This document shows, piece by piece, positions 20,608 to 30,082 of a DNA stretch of 64,000 nucleotides. Numbering within the stretch: position 1 is the first letter of the stretch; the number at the start of each line of letters is the position of its first letter. Source of the stretch: a virus; IMG/VR virus record IMGVR_UViG_3300009788_000096, positions 1-64,000 of that record; one strand, written 5' to 3'. The translations under genes were made by a program, and so were the position numbers. A model generated the notes under the pieces. The model was not told the origin of the DNA. It ran no database searches and saw nothing but the letters and a program-made list of their open reading frames with translations.

Positions 20608-22170
20608 ATGCCTGAGCCTAAACAAAAATTAAAGATTGGGGATTTGAAAAAGGTCCATAAGCTATATGCACTGAATAGTGCGGAATGGCGATTCTTGTTA
20701 GCAGCCTATGAGGGAGCTAAAGAATTACTTCGACTCGGCTTTCTGGAAAAACACGAACGGGAAAGTCAAGATAATTACGAACGAAGATTAAAAGAAGCAT
20801 ATGGTTTTAGCTATTCCCGTTCCGTCGTGGACCTTTTCAATTTCTATCTTTTTAAGGAACCTGTTAAACGGGAATACGGAAAGCTCAAAGATGATAAACT
20901 GTTTGAGCTGTTTCTAAAGGACTGCAATCTTTATAAAGATGCATGGGATGACTTCTTGACGAACGTTGACTTGTATGCTTCCGTTTGTGGTTTCATGGGA
21001 TTGCTTATCGACAAGGCTTCTGTTGTCTTCGATAATAAACAGCAGCAATTAGAAGCAGAAGTATATCCCTATATCGCTGCATATTATCCAACCGCAATAC
21101 TGGATTGGGACTTTGATCGAGACGAATATAACAGGCCGTTCCTTGCATACTTAAAGCTTCTTGACGACGACGGCCAGTATAGGCTCTGGTGGCCGGACAA
21201 ATTTGAAATATGGGAAATACCAGAAGATGATCCTGATGAACAGGATGATCAGGGTGAAGACAAACAAACCGAAGTCGACGATGAGAAAAATGCGACCTTT
21301 ATAAAGGGAGGGGTTAATCCATTAGGGGAAATACCTTTTATATGGCTGTACAATCTTAAACACAAAAAGCGTCCATTGGGAATCAGCGATATACATGATG
21401 TTGCAAGAATTGATGTTTCCATACTGCGGAATTTAAGTCAAGGTGAGGAAGTAATTAATTGGGGAGCTTTCCCAATGCTTCGTATGCCTTTGAGAGAAAC
21501 GAAGCCCGGAGTTGATGGTGTGGCCGTTCCGACAAAGGAAGCAGAAGTAGGCGAACAAGCAGTATTGGAGTTTGACCCGGAACACCCGGAATCGAAGCCC
21601 GACTGGCTTGACTCTGCGGTAGCTGAACCGATTAATTCACTTCTTGCCTGGATTGCGAAGAAAGTCGGTGAGATATATCGTGCGGTTAATGCTGGTGGAC
21701 AATCATCGATGGAAACGTCTACAGCGGTAAAATCGGGTGCAACGTTAAAAGCAGAATTCCAATTACTCAATGCTTCACTTGTAAAGAAAGCAATCAATCT
21801 GGAACAGGCAGAAACAGAGACTTTGCGATTATGGTGTAAGTGGGAAGAACGAGAGGAGGATGTAAAGGAGACAAGTGTTGAAAGAGCAAGAAGTTATGAT
21901 GTTGACGATTTGACTTCTGCACTGGAAAACGTATTGACTTCATTAGTGATCGTAACATCGAAGAAGTTTAATGAAGCAATGCAAAAACAGGTTGTCCGTG
22001 ATATGATGCCTGCTGCTGATAATGATGAGTTAAAAGAAATTGATGATGAAATCGAAGAATCTGTAGAAACACCAGTTCAGGGAGCGACGGAACCAACCGA
22101 AGAGGATCTGGAAGAAGAAGATGAACGATTTCAATTTAACGAAGAAGAAGAGGAGGAGGAAGAGGAATAA
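20608..22170 (+). CDS. portal protein
   Basis: 520 aa. Position after terminase and before the MuF head protein, size and composition fit a phage portal (DUF4055-type siphovirus portals). Visible features: N-terminal helical region, a loop rich in Asp/Glu near 205-225, central beta region around residue 250-300, long C-terminal helices, and a poly-Glu tail. The portal forms the dodecameric DNA channel at one capsid vertex and docks the terminase. SD AAAAAGGAAGAACA. Confidence 0.8.
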   Translation: MPEPKQKLKIGDLKKVHKLYALNSAEWRFLLAAYEGAKELLRLGFLEKHERESQDNYERRLKEAYGFSYSRSVVDLFNFYLFKEPVKREYGKLKDDKLFELFLKDCNLYKDAWDDFLTNVDLYASVCGFMGLLIDKASVVFDNKQQQLEAEVYPYIAAYYPTAILDWDFDRDEYNRPFLAYLKLLDDDGQYRLWWPDKFEIWEIPEDDPDEQDDQGEDKQTEVDDEKNATFIKGGVNPLGEIPFIWLYNLKHKKRPLGISDIHDVARIDVSILRNLSQGEEVINWGAFPMLRMPLRETKPGVDGVAVPTKEAEVGEQAVLEFDPEHPESKPDWLDSAVAEPINSLLAWIAKKVGEIYRAVNAGGQSSMETSTAVKSGATLKAEFQLLNASLVKKAINLEQAETETLRLWCKWEEREEDVKETSVERARSYDVDDLTSALENVLTSLVIVTSKKFNEAMQKQVVRDMMPAADNDELKEIDDEIEESVETPVQGATEPTEEDLEEEDERFQFNEEEEEEEEE

Positions 22171-22718
22171 TGTTTAATAAACTTGATCTATATATGAGAC
22201 ATCGGCCTGATATGAAATCTGGGGATCTTGTTGAATTTGGTTCTTCTTCAATGATCGGGAAAGCTATTAAATGGTTCACTAAAAAAGATGTCAATCATTC
22301 TGCTTTCCTATTTCGCATTGACTCTTTCGTTGGCCTTAAGGACAGAGTATTTGTAATCGAAGCATTAAATGAAGGACTTGAGATAAATGCCCTGTCCTCA
22401 AGGATCAAGGAATATGCCGGAATGGTTTATTGGTATCCTTTGAAAAAGAAGTATGAAGCATTCCGTGACCCAATGTCTTCGTTCGCTTTCATGATGGAAG
22501 CAAAGACAGTTGAGAAGCGATATGACTATGTCTCGTTATTCGCAAATATGTTCGGTAAAGTTTCGATAGACGCAAAAAGGTTTTTCTGTTCTGAGTTTTA
22601 TCATGCATCAATGATTTATGCCGGAATGACTATTGCAAAGAAAGCGCTGAGACCGGGAGAGTTTGAAGAATTGGGCTTCCACGATAGCAGATTTACGATT
22701 GGAGAGGATATATCATGA
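22170..22718 (+). CDS. permuted papain-like (YiiX/NlpC-P60) cysteine peptidase or amidase
   Basis: 182 aa. GDLVEFG start, conserved His in VNHSAFLF (~47), acidic residue in FVIEAL (~63) and Cys in FFCSEFYHAS (~140): the order H-E-C of circularly permuted NlpC/P60 enzymes such as YiiX. Likely acts on peptide or lipid amide bonds; in a head operon it could act on the cell wall during entry or exit. Overlaps the portal stop by 1 nt. Confidence 0.7.
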   Translation: MFNKLDLYMRHRPDMKSGDLVEFGSSSMIGKAIKWFTKKDVNHSAFLFRIDSFVGLKDRVFVIEALNEGLEINALSSRIKEYAGMVYWYPLKKKYEAFRDPMSSFAFMMEAKTVEKRYDYVSLFANMFGKVSIDAKRFFCSEFYHASMIYAGMTIAKKALRPGEFEELGFHDSRFTIGEDIS

Positions 22719-22888
22719 TAAAAACAAAAAAGAAGAGAAGTCATATTGCACAAATGCTTAATCCGAAAACCGGACGTTATGTGAAAGTCAATAAGGATAA
22801 GGGGACTATCCTTCGCTATAAGCAAACTCCGGGACCTTATAAAGGAGTGCCAATAGCGCGTAAACAGAAGAGGAAGAATGCAGTATAG
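22715..22888 (+). CDS. small basic phage protein
   Basis: 57 aa (MIKTKKKRSHIAQ...). Contains LNPKTGRYVKV and TPGPYKGVP, a pattern I associate with short uncharacterised phage proteins encoded near portal genes. Overlaps the upstream TGA (ATGA). SD GGAGAGGATATATC. Confidence 0.6.
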   Translation: MIKTKKKRSHIAQMLNPKTGRYVKVNKDKGTILRYKQTPGPYKGVPIARKQKRKNAV

Positions 22889-23084
22889 GTTAAAGCGGGA
22901 TCTGGTGATCCCGTCTGGAACAGTATTTAAAAAGTCCCCGAACAGGTTGATGCTTGGAGCTGGCTGTCACGAATGCCAATTATTTACTCCTGACAAAATG
23001 TGCATTACTACTTTAGTTTGCAAATTACAAAATAGCGAAATATTCGAAGAGGAATTCGAAGAAGAGGATATCGAAGAAATCTAA
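22878..23084 (+). CDS. hypothetical protein
   Basis: 68 aa. It opens as a beta domain (YRLKRDLVIPSGTVF) with Cys residues in CHEC and later C-x6-C, and ends in a Glu-rich tail. Start overlaps the previous gene's end; stop overlaps the MuF gene start (TAATG). Family unknown. Confidence 0.65.
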   Translation: MQYRLKRDLVIPSGTVFKKSPNRLMLGAGCHECQLFTPDKMCITTLVCKLQNSEIFEEEFEEEDIEEI

Positions 23085-25342
23085 TGGCTGTTAGCCCTAC
23101 ACAACTTGTTTCAATGGTTCGCCGAGAACAGGGAAAAATTAACTCTGTAGAAGCGGAACATATCAAACGGTTATCCAGCACTATAAACGAATTGGAGAAA
23201 AATATACGCAGTTATATGGGACAGCTGCAAACGACCGCTGGCGGCAGGCTGACAGGCGTCAAAGTCAATTTAAAACAGGCTCAAGCGATACACAAGAAAA
23301 TGTTAGTGGAGTTTCAAACAACGTACGGCGTTGCAGTAAGAGATATGGTCGATGATTACGACGAACTCTCCGACTTTATTGAAGGGAGTTTTAAATCGCT
23401 TGATAAGTCAATTAGTTTTTCAGGATACGATCAAACAATGATGGACCTTTTAAAACAACAGAGTTACGATGACTATATGCAATATGGCACCGCAGCTCAA
23501 AACCGAATTGCTACCGGTATGTATAATGCCGTTATAGCAGGGCATTCCAGAGCCCAACTTGAACAACTGATTCGGGGAGTTTTAACAGGCCATAAAGATG
23601 TCCGTGGCCGGCCAATGGAAACTTATGCTAAGCAGCATACGAAAGATGCTGTCATGAATTTCTATAATGAAGTCCATCAGAAGAAAGCCGAAGATGTTGG
23701 TTTGAAGCATTTTATGTACTTCGGTGACATTATAAATACTTCACGGGATTTCTGTCGTATCCGTGTTGGGAAGTACTATACGAAGAAGACAATTAACTCT
23801 TGGAAACATGCATGGACAGGGAAGCGAGGGAACGCATGGGATTATAGAGGTGGTTGGAATTGTCGGCATCATTGGAGAGGCATCGATCCTGATTGGTTAG
23901 AAGAAGATGAATTCGGGCCAATCGAAGAAGATGAAATGGCTGCCTATATGGAAGAAGATAATTTTTCGGAAATAAAGGCAACCATTTCAGAGAAGGAAGG
24001 TTTAAAAAGACAACATGCCGCATCACTTGCAAAGAGTAAAACGCTCCGTGCACAGAGAGAAAAACTAAAAGGGTTACAGGTAACTCCTGCGCGGACTCAG
24101 AAGATAAAGGATCTGCGACAGGAGTTAATTGCGGAGAAGGGAATCCGTGATAATATAAAGGGTGGAGTTGTCAAGGCAAAGACCGATCTTGCGAAACAAG
24201 GGAGGAAAATTAAAAGAGACGTAGCGGAAGGAGTAACACCAAAGGCTCTGACGAAGGCTGAATTAGAACCGGTAACTGTGAAAGCGAGTGCCAGTGCAAA
24301 GGACTTAGGTATTAGCAGCATTCAAGATAGAAGTATGAGCCGAAAGAAATTCAAGGATTTTGATAAACAGGTTGTAACTCCTTTCAAAGAGCAAATGAGT
24401 CATATTGCAAACATGGGTGATGGGAGTATCGGAAAGCAATTAAAAGATATGCCGTTTAACGTTGAAGTATTTAACGAATCCGAAATTCCTCGTGCCCTTG
24501 CTAAGAAGACAATGGAAGCTTCTTATAATTCCGGGAAAAAGAGAATCCGGTATGCTATTAAGGGTGACAGTTTACTTTGGAAGAAAGGAGCACCGAGATC
24601 TGGTTACTGGAGAGTATCCGAACATGGCATTAGCACTTATAGTCATGAGGTTGGCCATCATGTGCAAGATGTAGTTATGGATAAACGTCTTGTTTCCAGA
24701 TGGAATCAGACATTTCATAGTCAGCCGGAAAGTTGGTGGAAGACAAATCTCTCTCAGTACGGTAGTCTTAATGCAGAGGAAGCATTCGCTGAATCGTTTG
24801 CTGCTTTTACTAATACGAAATACAAGAGGGGCATGCTTCCAAAAGACGTGGAAGGATTCTTCGATGACTTGTTCGGTGTCAAGCAAGCGAAGAAGTTGGC
24901 TAAAACGGTTGTTAAAGAAGCGGTAGAAGCAACTGCGGAAGTCAAAAAAGCTTGGTCTCAAACTCTTTATCACGGAGCGAATGAAGCAGGATATGCTAAT
25001 ATTCCAAAGGAAGGTTTTAAGTTTAGTTCACAGTCAATATTTGGGAAAGGCGTTTATTTTACTGATAAAAAAACAGATGCAGCTCAGTGGGCATTTTCAG
25101 ATAAAGCTATATTTAAAGTCAAAGCCAACGTGAAAAATGTTATGACTGTTGACTTCACTGATTTGAGTCCGTCTGGATTAGAGACGATTAAGGAGTGGAG
25201 TGATATCCAAGCTTTGGGTGGAGAAAAGGCGCGACAAGCTTTTTTAAAAGCTGGATATGATGGTTATTCAATAAAATTAGCGTCTGGCGAAACTCATTTT
25301 ATTGTGCTTGATCCAAAGTTAATAGAATTAAAAAAGGTATAA
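23084..25342 (+). CDS. MuF minor head protein fused to zincin and ADP-ribosyltransferase-like domains
   Basis: 752 aa polyvalent head protein. Residues ~1-290 are a MuF/SPP1 gp7-like head morphogenesis domain, ending with CRIRVGKYYT and NCRHHWRGI. A helical linker follows. Residues ~430-610 hold a metalloprotease-like domain with HEVGH at 521-525 and a downstream AEEAFAESFAAF glutamate. Residues ~625-752 look like an ART toxin fold: LYHGA near 628, GKGVYFTD near 655, and a final beta strand with HFIVLDP. Such proteins are packaged and can inject effectors with the DNA. Domain calls are by motif only. Confidence 0.8.
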   Translation: MAVSPTQLVSMVRREQGKINSVEAEHIKRLSSTINELEKNIRSYMGQLQTTAGGRLTGVKVNLKQAQAIHKKMLVEFQTTYGVAVRDMVDDYDELSDFIEGSFKSLDKSISFSGYDQTMMDLLKQQSYDDYMQYGTAAQNRIATGMYNAVIAGHSRAQLEQLIRGVLTGHKDVRGRPMETYAKQHTKDAVMNFYNEVHQKKAEDVGLKHFMYFGDIINTSRDFCRIRVGKYYTKKTINSWKHAWTGKRGNAWDYRGGWNCRHHWRGIDPDWLEEDEFGPIEEDEMAAYMEEDNFSEIKATISEKEGLKRQHAASLAKSKTLRAQREKLKGLQVTPARTQKIKDLRQELIAEKGIRDNIKGGVVKAKTDLAKQGRKIKRDVAEGVTPKALTKAELEPVTVKASASAKDLGISSIQDRSMSRKKFKDFDKQVVTPFKEQMSHIANMGDGSIGKQLKDMPFNVEVFNESEIPRALAKKTMEASYNSGKKRIRYAIKGDSLLWKKGAPRSGYWRVSEHGISTYSHEVGHHVQDVVMDKRLVSRWNQTFHSQPESWWKTNLSQYGSLNAEEAFAESFAAFTNTKYKRGMLPKDVEGFFDDLFGVKQAKKLAKTVVKEAVEATAEVKKAWSQTLYHGANEAGYANIPKEGFKFSSQSIFGKGVYFTDKKTDAAQWAFSDKAIFKVKANVKNVMTVDFTDLSPSGLETIKEWSDIQALGGEKARQAFLKAGYDGYSIKLASGETHFIVLDPKLIELKKV

Positions 25343-25345
25343 ACA

Positions 25346-25555
25346 ATGATTACACCACCTAATTGTTATAAGCGGAATTGCAAACACTTCCTCGGTGTTC
25401 ATAATGATTCTGATCCGTTTGATGAATCTGCGGAAGTAGTTAATTGTCTCGCTTTCCCAGAAGGCATTCCTGATGAGATTGCTTATGGTGTTGATAAACA
25501 TTTAAAGAAAGTCAAAGGACAAGTAGGAAAATTTGTATTTGAAGAAAGGGAATAA
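25346..25555 (+). CDS. hypothetical Cys-containing protein
   Basis: 69 aa with C-x4-C near the N-terminus and VNCLAFPEGIPDEIA in the middle, a short protein type that is frequent in phage head regions. Role unknown. Tight spacing with both neighbours. Confidence 0.65.
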   Translation: MITPPNCYKRNCKHFLGVHNDSDPFDESAEVVNCLAFPEGIPDEIAYGVDKHLKKVKGQVGKFVFEERE

Positions 25556-26032
25556 ATGTATAAACCAAAATATTTTATAATAGAGGAATTAGTTTCGAAA
25601 GACGAGTATTCCCAATATCACTCGCAGTACGGTGATAGACTTTTTCTTCTGTTTGACTATAGGATTTTAATTACTGCCGATATGTTGCGCGAACTTTTCG
25701 GACCAATTGTATGCAACACTTGGCATTACGGCGGATCCAATCACTACAGGGGATTCCGACCATGGCACGTTTGGGTTGGCGCAGTAATGAGTCAACACAA
25801 ATTTGGTCGGGCTCTGGACTTAGTTCCGGTAAAATTGTCAGCCGAAGAAGTTCGTCAAGACATAATCGCTCACCCTACAAGGGAAGCATATCAACACATC
25901 AAGGCGATTGAAGACGGAGTCGGTTGGTTGCACATTGATTGCAGGAACGAAAAAGAAGGACGCCCTCTACTTCGGTTTGGGGGAGGTCCAGTTACATCTG
26001 GCAAGGGAGATTCGGATGAATCGAATCGGTAG
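25556..26032 (+). CDS. M15-type peptidase-like protein (possible endolysin or tail peptidase)
   Basis: 158 aa. SQHKFGRALDLVP (His near 81, Asp near 88) and WLHIDCR (His near 125) match the zinc ligands H-x6-D...H of peptidase M15 (D-Ala-D-Ala carboxypeptidase/VanY type). It would cleave peptide cross-bridges of peptidoglycan. Its place in the head cluster is unusual for an endolysin, though no other lysin is obvious here. Confidence 0.7.
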   Translation: MYKPKYFIIEELVSKDEYSQYHSQYGDRLFLLFDYRILITADMLRELFGPIVCNTWHYGGSNHYRGFRPWHVWVGAVMSQHKFGRALDLVPVKLSAEEVRQDIIAHPTREAYQHIKAIEDGVGWLHIDCRNEKEGRPLLRFGGGPVTSGKGDSDESNR

Positions 26033-26111
26033 TATTAGTCAATTGCAAAAGTCAATAGCTAATATCTCACTTAAACTTTTAAACGTCCCCGGACGGGGCA
26101 AGGAGGCTTAA
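26016..26111 (+). CDS. very small protein
   Basis: 31 aa (MNRIGSISQLQ...). AGGGAGATTCGG is well placed before the ATG, and the gene bridges the M15 stop and the scaffold SD, which it encodes at its 3' end (GGCAAGGAGGCTTAA). May exist mainly for translational coupling. Confidence 0.4.
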   Translation: MNRIGSISQLQKSIANISLKLLNVPGRGKEA

Positions 26112-26112
26112 C

Positions 26113-26982
26113 ATGCCATGGATATTGAAAGTCGATGAGGAATCGAAAGCACCAGTATTGGAAGACGGGAAACCAGTTTATATCGACCCGGATGGGAAAG
26201 AGTTGGCTCTCGATCCCCCTGCTATGTACCAGAAGATCATTGATCTGGGTGCAGAGAGTAAGGGGCATCGGATCAAGAAGGAAGAGCTGAGTACGCAACT
26301 TGAATTATTTACGGAAGTGGAAGATCTGCCGAAGTGGAAGAAAGATGCAGATGCGGCGCTGGAACAGGTTGCGAATTTCAAAGATAAAGACTGGCTGAAG
26401 GCTGACAAGGTTGAGAAACTGAAATCGGACATGAAGACTGCGCATGAAGAAAACATCGCTGGTATCCAGAAGTCCTTTTCTCTAAAGGAAGCGGACTTCA
26501 CCGAGAAGATCGGTAAAAAGGATATCCAGATTCGCAAGCTCATGATCGATAATAAGTTTGCTACCCATCCTTTGTTCAGCGGGAAAAACCCAAAGTCGAA
26601 TGTTTTACCGGCAATGGCGGTTGACCATTTTGGGAAGCAGTTCAAAATCGAAGAGGCTGAAAAGACTGGGGAATTGACTCTGACGGGATATCACACAAAT
26701 GGTGATATTGTTTACTCGAAAGAGCAACCCGGAGAAGTGGCGGATTTCAATGAAGCAATGCTTCTCATCTTCGATAAGCATCCCAATAGAGAATCAATGC
26801 TGCCAAGTGGGCCTCCCGGTTCTGGTGGTGGTGGTGGAGATGGTGATGATGATACAACTAATCTCACCGAAATCGGCAAACTCGAAAAAGAATATGCTGC
26901 CGCTCGAGAAGCGAAAGATGCGAGAAAGTCGATTGCTTTGAAAAACCAAATATTCGAATTAAAAAAGAAGCAAAAAGGTTAG
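26113..26982 (+). CDS. capsid scaffolding-like protein
   Basis: 289 aa, strongly helical and charged, coiled coil about residues 45-160, a Gly/Asp-rich linker (GSGGGGGDGDDD near 238-249) and a final basic helix. Placement directly before the major capsid gene and this composition fit a scaffold protein. No protease domain is visible. Confidence 0.75.
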   Translation: MPWILKVDEESKAPVLEDGKPVYIDPDGKELALDPPAMYQKIIDLGAESKGHRIKKEELSTQLELFTEVEDLPKWKKDADAALEQVANFKDKDWLKADKVEKLKSDMKTAHEENIAGIQKSFSLKEADFTEKIGKKDIQIRKLMIDNKFATHPLFSGKNPKSNVLPAMAVDHFGKQFKIEEAEKTGELTLTGYHTNGDIVYSKEQPGEVADFNEAMLLIFDKHPNRESMLPSGPPGSGGGGGDGDDDTTNLTEIGKLEKEYAAAREAKDARKSIALKNQIFELKKKQKG

Positions 26983-27022
26983 AGCGCGGCATAGCAAACC
27001 ATTGAAAAGGAGTTAATTTAAA

Positions 27023-27985
27023 ATGGCAAACGTAAATGCAGCCGCAACAACTTGGAATTGTCCTAACTATACTGGGGAACTCTACCTGATCGGCGCGAAC
27101 CAAACGCCGTTCCTGAATATGATTGGAGGTCTTCAGGCTGGTGCAATCAGAACGGTATCCGATTTTCAGTTTCCGTTGGCTCAACCGTGGTCTCTTGAAG
27201 CACCGAGCCAGCCGGCTATTACGGAAACCGCATCCTTGACTGCTCCCACTCCGTGGACTTATGTGAGAGATCAGGATGTCAATACCGTTCAAATCTTCCA
27301 ACGCCAGGTAAGTGTATCCTACGCGAAGCAATCCGTTGTGGGCCAGGTCACGGCCGATGCCACGACCAAACTGATCGACGTTACCGGTGTGCAGCCCGTG
27401 CAGAACGAACGGGATTTCCAGATTTCCGCGCACATGCGTCAGATCGCAGTCAACGCGGATTACACGTTCCTTAATGGTTCGTATGCGCAGGCGACGTCAG
27501 CTGCTGTGGCAGCTAAAACCAGAGGAGTCATTACGGCCTGTGCAACCAATAGCGTGAATGCTGCCGCTGCTGCGCTGACCAAAGGCCTCATTGATCAACT
27601 GCTGAGAACCATGGCAGGTAACGGAGCGGAGTTCATCAATCCGGTTATCTTCGTGAACGCCTTCCAGAAGCAGAAGATCAGCGACATTTATGGTTATGCG
27701 CCGCAGGACAGGAACGTTGGTGGTTACAACATCAATCAGATCGAGACCGACTTTGCAATCCTCGGTATTGTGTGGGCGCCCAATGTTCCGGCTGCCACCC
27801 TGCTGATCGCCGACCTGTCGGTTTGCTCTCCTGTATTTCTGCCTGTACCGGAAAAGGGAGTTCTGTTTTACGAAGAACTGTCGAAAACCGGTGCGTCTGA
27901 AAAGGGTCAGATTTATGGGCAGCTTGGTGTTGACTATGGTCCCGAGGAGTATCACGGAACCATTACAAGCCTGGCCACTTCGTAA
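27023..27985 (+). CDS. major capsid protein, SU10-like (DUF5309)
   Basis: 320 aa. It opens with an N-terminal segment (TPFLNMIGG) typical of the SU10 family of HK97-fold capsids, followed by mixed alpha/beta with many Asn/Ala/Gln. Codons are noticeably more GC-rich and optimised than neighbours, as expected for the most abundant protein. Good SD AAAAGGAG and a longer upstream gap (40 nt). Confidence 0.88.
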   Translation: MANVNAAATTWNCPNYTGELYLIGANQTPFLNMIGGLQAGAIRTVSDFQFPLAQPWSLEAPSQPAITETASLTAPTPWTYVRDQDVNTVQIFQRQVSVSYAKQSVVGQVTADATTKLIDVTGVQPVQNERDFQISAHMRQIAVNADYTFLNGSYAQATSAAVAAKTRGVITACATNSVNAAAAALTKGLIDQLLRTMAGNGAEFINPVIFVNAFQKQKISDIYGYAPQDRNVGGYNINQIETDFAILGIVWAPNVPAATLLIADLSVCSPVFLPVPEKGVLFYEELSKTGASEKGQIYGQLGVDYGPEEYHGTITSLATS

Positions 27986-28063
27986 TCAATCCTTGACTCA
28001 GAAGTAGTTTTATTTTTTTGTTTGACTTTACTTCAATTAACTGTTAAATGAGGAGGTTACGAA

Positions 28064-28216
28064 ATGTCTTATGAAACTGTAAGAAATTGGATGAAAACGA
28101 ACCCTGCGGTTCCGCCCCAAATGCGTAAGTGGGCAGAAGGGATCGACGGTTCTGTTACGTGGATCACAACGACCACGACCACCAGTACTTCTACGACGAC
28201 CACTACGAGTTCTTAA
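28064..28216 (+). CDS. small protein with poly-Thr tail
   Basis: 50 aa. A short helical or charged head (MSYETVRNWMKTNP...) and a C-terminal tract of Thr with Ser (~18 residues, ending TSS). Strong SD AGGAGG. Directly follows the major capsid gene, so it may be a capsid decoration or vertex protein; it carries the shortest version of the Thr tail seen in eight other proteins. Confidence 0.65.
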   Translation: MSYETVRNWMKTNPAVPPQMRKWAEGIDGSVTWITTTTTTSTSTTTTTSS

Positions 28217-28259
28217 TTTTTCCGGTGGTTAGGACACAACGTCGAAAAGGAGTAGAAAA

Positions 28260-28709
28260 ATGACAAGAAGATTTTTCAGGGCAACACTGCCCACCATCGT
28301 ATGGAATCCAAAAGAGGATAGAGCTTTGGCGGAATTTGTCAACGGTCAATTTACTACCGAAGACGAGGAAGTCGCTGAAACCCTTCTTTCTCTCGGCTAT
28401 CCAGAAATTGGTTTGGATGATGAAGCGCCACCCATGATTATCCCCGCACCTGTTAAAGAAATCGGCGATGTGCCGATTATGCCGGGACAAATGACCGAAC
28501 AATCGGCGGCGAAGAAGATCCAAAGGGATGGCATCATGGCCAAGGAGAAAAAACCGGAGGCAACGGACGCTGACACGTCTGAATCAACATCGTCCTCCGG
28601 TGGGACCAGTGAGAAGTCAACTGCTTCCAAGCCGAAAAAGAAATCGGCGAAGAAGAAGAAGGCTCCCGCAAAAAAGAAGTCAAAGCGATCCATTAAAAGG
28701 AGAACGTAA
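28260..28709 (+). CDS. head protein with Lys-rich KRSIKRR tail
   Basis: 149 aa. The N-terminal ~75 residues are globular; then a Ser/Thr linker and a Lys/Ala-rich tail (KKKSAKKKKAPAKKK) ending KRSIKRRT. The last codons ATT AAA AGG AGA form the SD for the next gene, 10 nt downstream. Position suggests a head or head-tail joining protein with a DNA-interacting tail; inference. Confidence 0.7.
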   Translation: MTRRFFRATLPTIVWNPKEDRALAEFVNGQFTTEDEEVAETLLSLGYPEIGLDDEAPPMIIPAPVKEIGDVPIMPGQMTEQSAAKKIQRDGIMAKEKKPEATDADTSESTSSSGGTSEKSTASKPKKKSAKKKKAPAKKKSKRSIKRRT

Positions 28710-28712
28710 CCA

Positions 28713-29159
28713 ATGGCTGTCACATTTTATTCTATAGATGATGACATAGTCAAGATCCGGCCAAATATCTTGGGTTTGGGTGTGTCTGATTGGGAAGAGA
28801 AACATCAAAAGGCGTTTGCCATTATTAACCGTACCCTTATAGCTCGATGGTACATGACGGTTGCGGATGATAATGATATTGACTGGCGAACGACTGAATT
28901 CGATCCCGGTAAAATTGATGTTACACAAGTCAATGACTTGTCGTGTTACAAGACTCTTGAGCTTTGTTACATGCATCTCATGAAAGACGCACCTGAGCCG
29001 GATGGTTTTGAACGGCAATCCGATATGTTCCGTAAACGTTATAACGAAGAGTTGCGCGAAATCTTGGCACTTGGATTAAATTATGATTGGGACGAGGATG
29101 ATGAAATCTCGGCCGAAGAAAAATACCAGCCAAGCCAACGTAGATTAGTGCGAGTTTAG
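28713..29159 (+). CDS. head-tail connector-like protein
   Basis: 148 aa, helical, acidic, with conserved-looking YKTLELCYMHLMKD. Position after the capsid genes and before the virion morphogenesis protein matches a head-tail adaptor (gp6/gp15-like). Family call is by synteny. Confidence 0.6.
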   Translation: MAVTFYSIDDDIVKIRPNILGLGVSDWEEKHQKAFAIINRTLIARWYMTVADDNDIDWRTTEFDPGKIDVTQVNDLSCYKTLELCYMHLMKDAPEPDGFERQSDMFRKRYNEELREILALGLNYDWDEDDEISAEEKYQPSQRRLVRV

Positions 29160-29161
29160 TT

Positions 29162-29629
29162 ATGCCGGAATCATTGGAGATAAAAAATCTTGACCGCCTT
29201 ATGGGGCGAATCAGTCATGCCGAGCGAAATTGGCTTACTCGGGAACTGATGGCCAAGATCGGTTTGTACATTACTACCCGCATTGCTGCGCGGACTCGTG
29301 TCGGTAAAGATGTTGAGGGGAATATGTTTAAACCGTACTCTGCGAGTTATAAGTTATTCCGAAAGAAAACTGGCCGTACGACGGATATTGTCAACTTAAC
29401 TTTAACAGGCGAGATGATGGCGTCAATGACTTCAGAAGTATTAAGTGATCATGAAGTCAGGGCATTCTTTATGTCCGGTTCAGGTGGTAAAACGGACAAT
29501 CCATCAAAAGCCTTTTTTATCCACACTGCGCAGAATAGGAAATTCTTCGCTCTGAGTGAAGTAGAACAAACTCGGATTTTACAAATGGTTACTGACCATT
29601 TTAACGACATTTTATTTGAGGCAACGTAA
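29162..29629 (+). CDS. virion morphogenesis / tail completion protein
   Basis: 155 aa. Pattern AARTRVGKDVEGNMFKPYS followed by LTLTGEMMASM resembles phage virion morphogenesis (HK97 gp10/Mu gpG-like) proteins that complete the head-tail interface. Overlaps the next start by 1 nt. Confidence 0.7.
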   Translation: MPESLEIKNLDRLMGRISHAERNWLTRELMAKIGLYITTRIAARTRVGKDVEGNMFKPYSASYKLFRKKTGRTTDIVNLTLTGEMMASMTSEVLSDHEVRAFFMSGSGGKTDNPSKAFFIHTAQNRKFFALSEVEQTRILQMVTDHFNDILFEAT

Positions 29630-30081
29630 TGGCAACAGACAGTGTACGTGAACAGATTCTTGTTTGGGACGAAGCACTTCTTAATAGCATGGGCGTAATT
29701 CAGTCAGTCGCCCGGAAGATGCCAGACATGGCAACGCTTAAGAACTTTGCCATTACACAGTTTCCTATTGTAGCAATCGTTGGACGCCTCCCTGTCCCGG
29801 TGGAGCATGTCAAAGGCCGCAAACCGGGAGGCGTGGACCTAATAAAGTTCCGGATGAAAGTTGACTTGTTTGTATATATTCAGGATGCAAAGACTCCGGA
29901 CACAACGATTTCTAATCTTGCCGATGATATCTGGGCGAAGCTTTATTCTGATCAGACGAAAGGCGGACTTGTAACTGAAGTCAAGGTCGGCCTTGTGGAA
30001 GGCACGGAATACTGGGATCCCTTTGCGGCTTTCCAGATAACTGATAACTCGATTTACTACCGAAACACAGGAGGTATTTAA
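29629..30081 (+). CDS. tail terminator-like protein
   Basis: 150 aa, alpha/beta with FRMKVDLFVYIQ and a final beta strand region. It lies between the completion protein and the tail tube, the usual place of the tail terminator. Family call by synteny. Confidence 0.65.
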   Translation: MATDSVREQILVWDEALLNSMGVIQSVARKMPDMATLKNFAITQFPIVAIVGRLPVPVEHVKGRKPGGVDLIKFRMKVDLFVYIQDAKTPDTTISNLADDIWAKLYSDQTKGGLVTEVKVGLVEGTEYWDPFAAFQITDNSIYYRNTGGI

Positions 30082-30082
30082 A

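Noticed and set aside
25556-26032. M15-like gene called firmly as the phage endolysin
   Set aside because: The catalytic pattern is good, but the gene sits in the head cluster and the lysis-like genes lie 20 kb away, so the role is left open.
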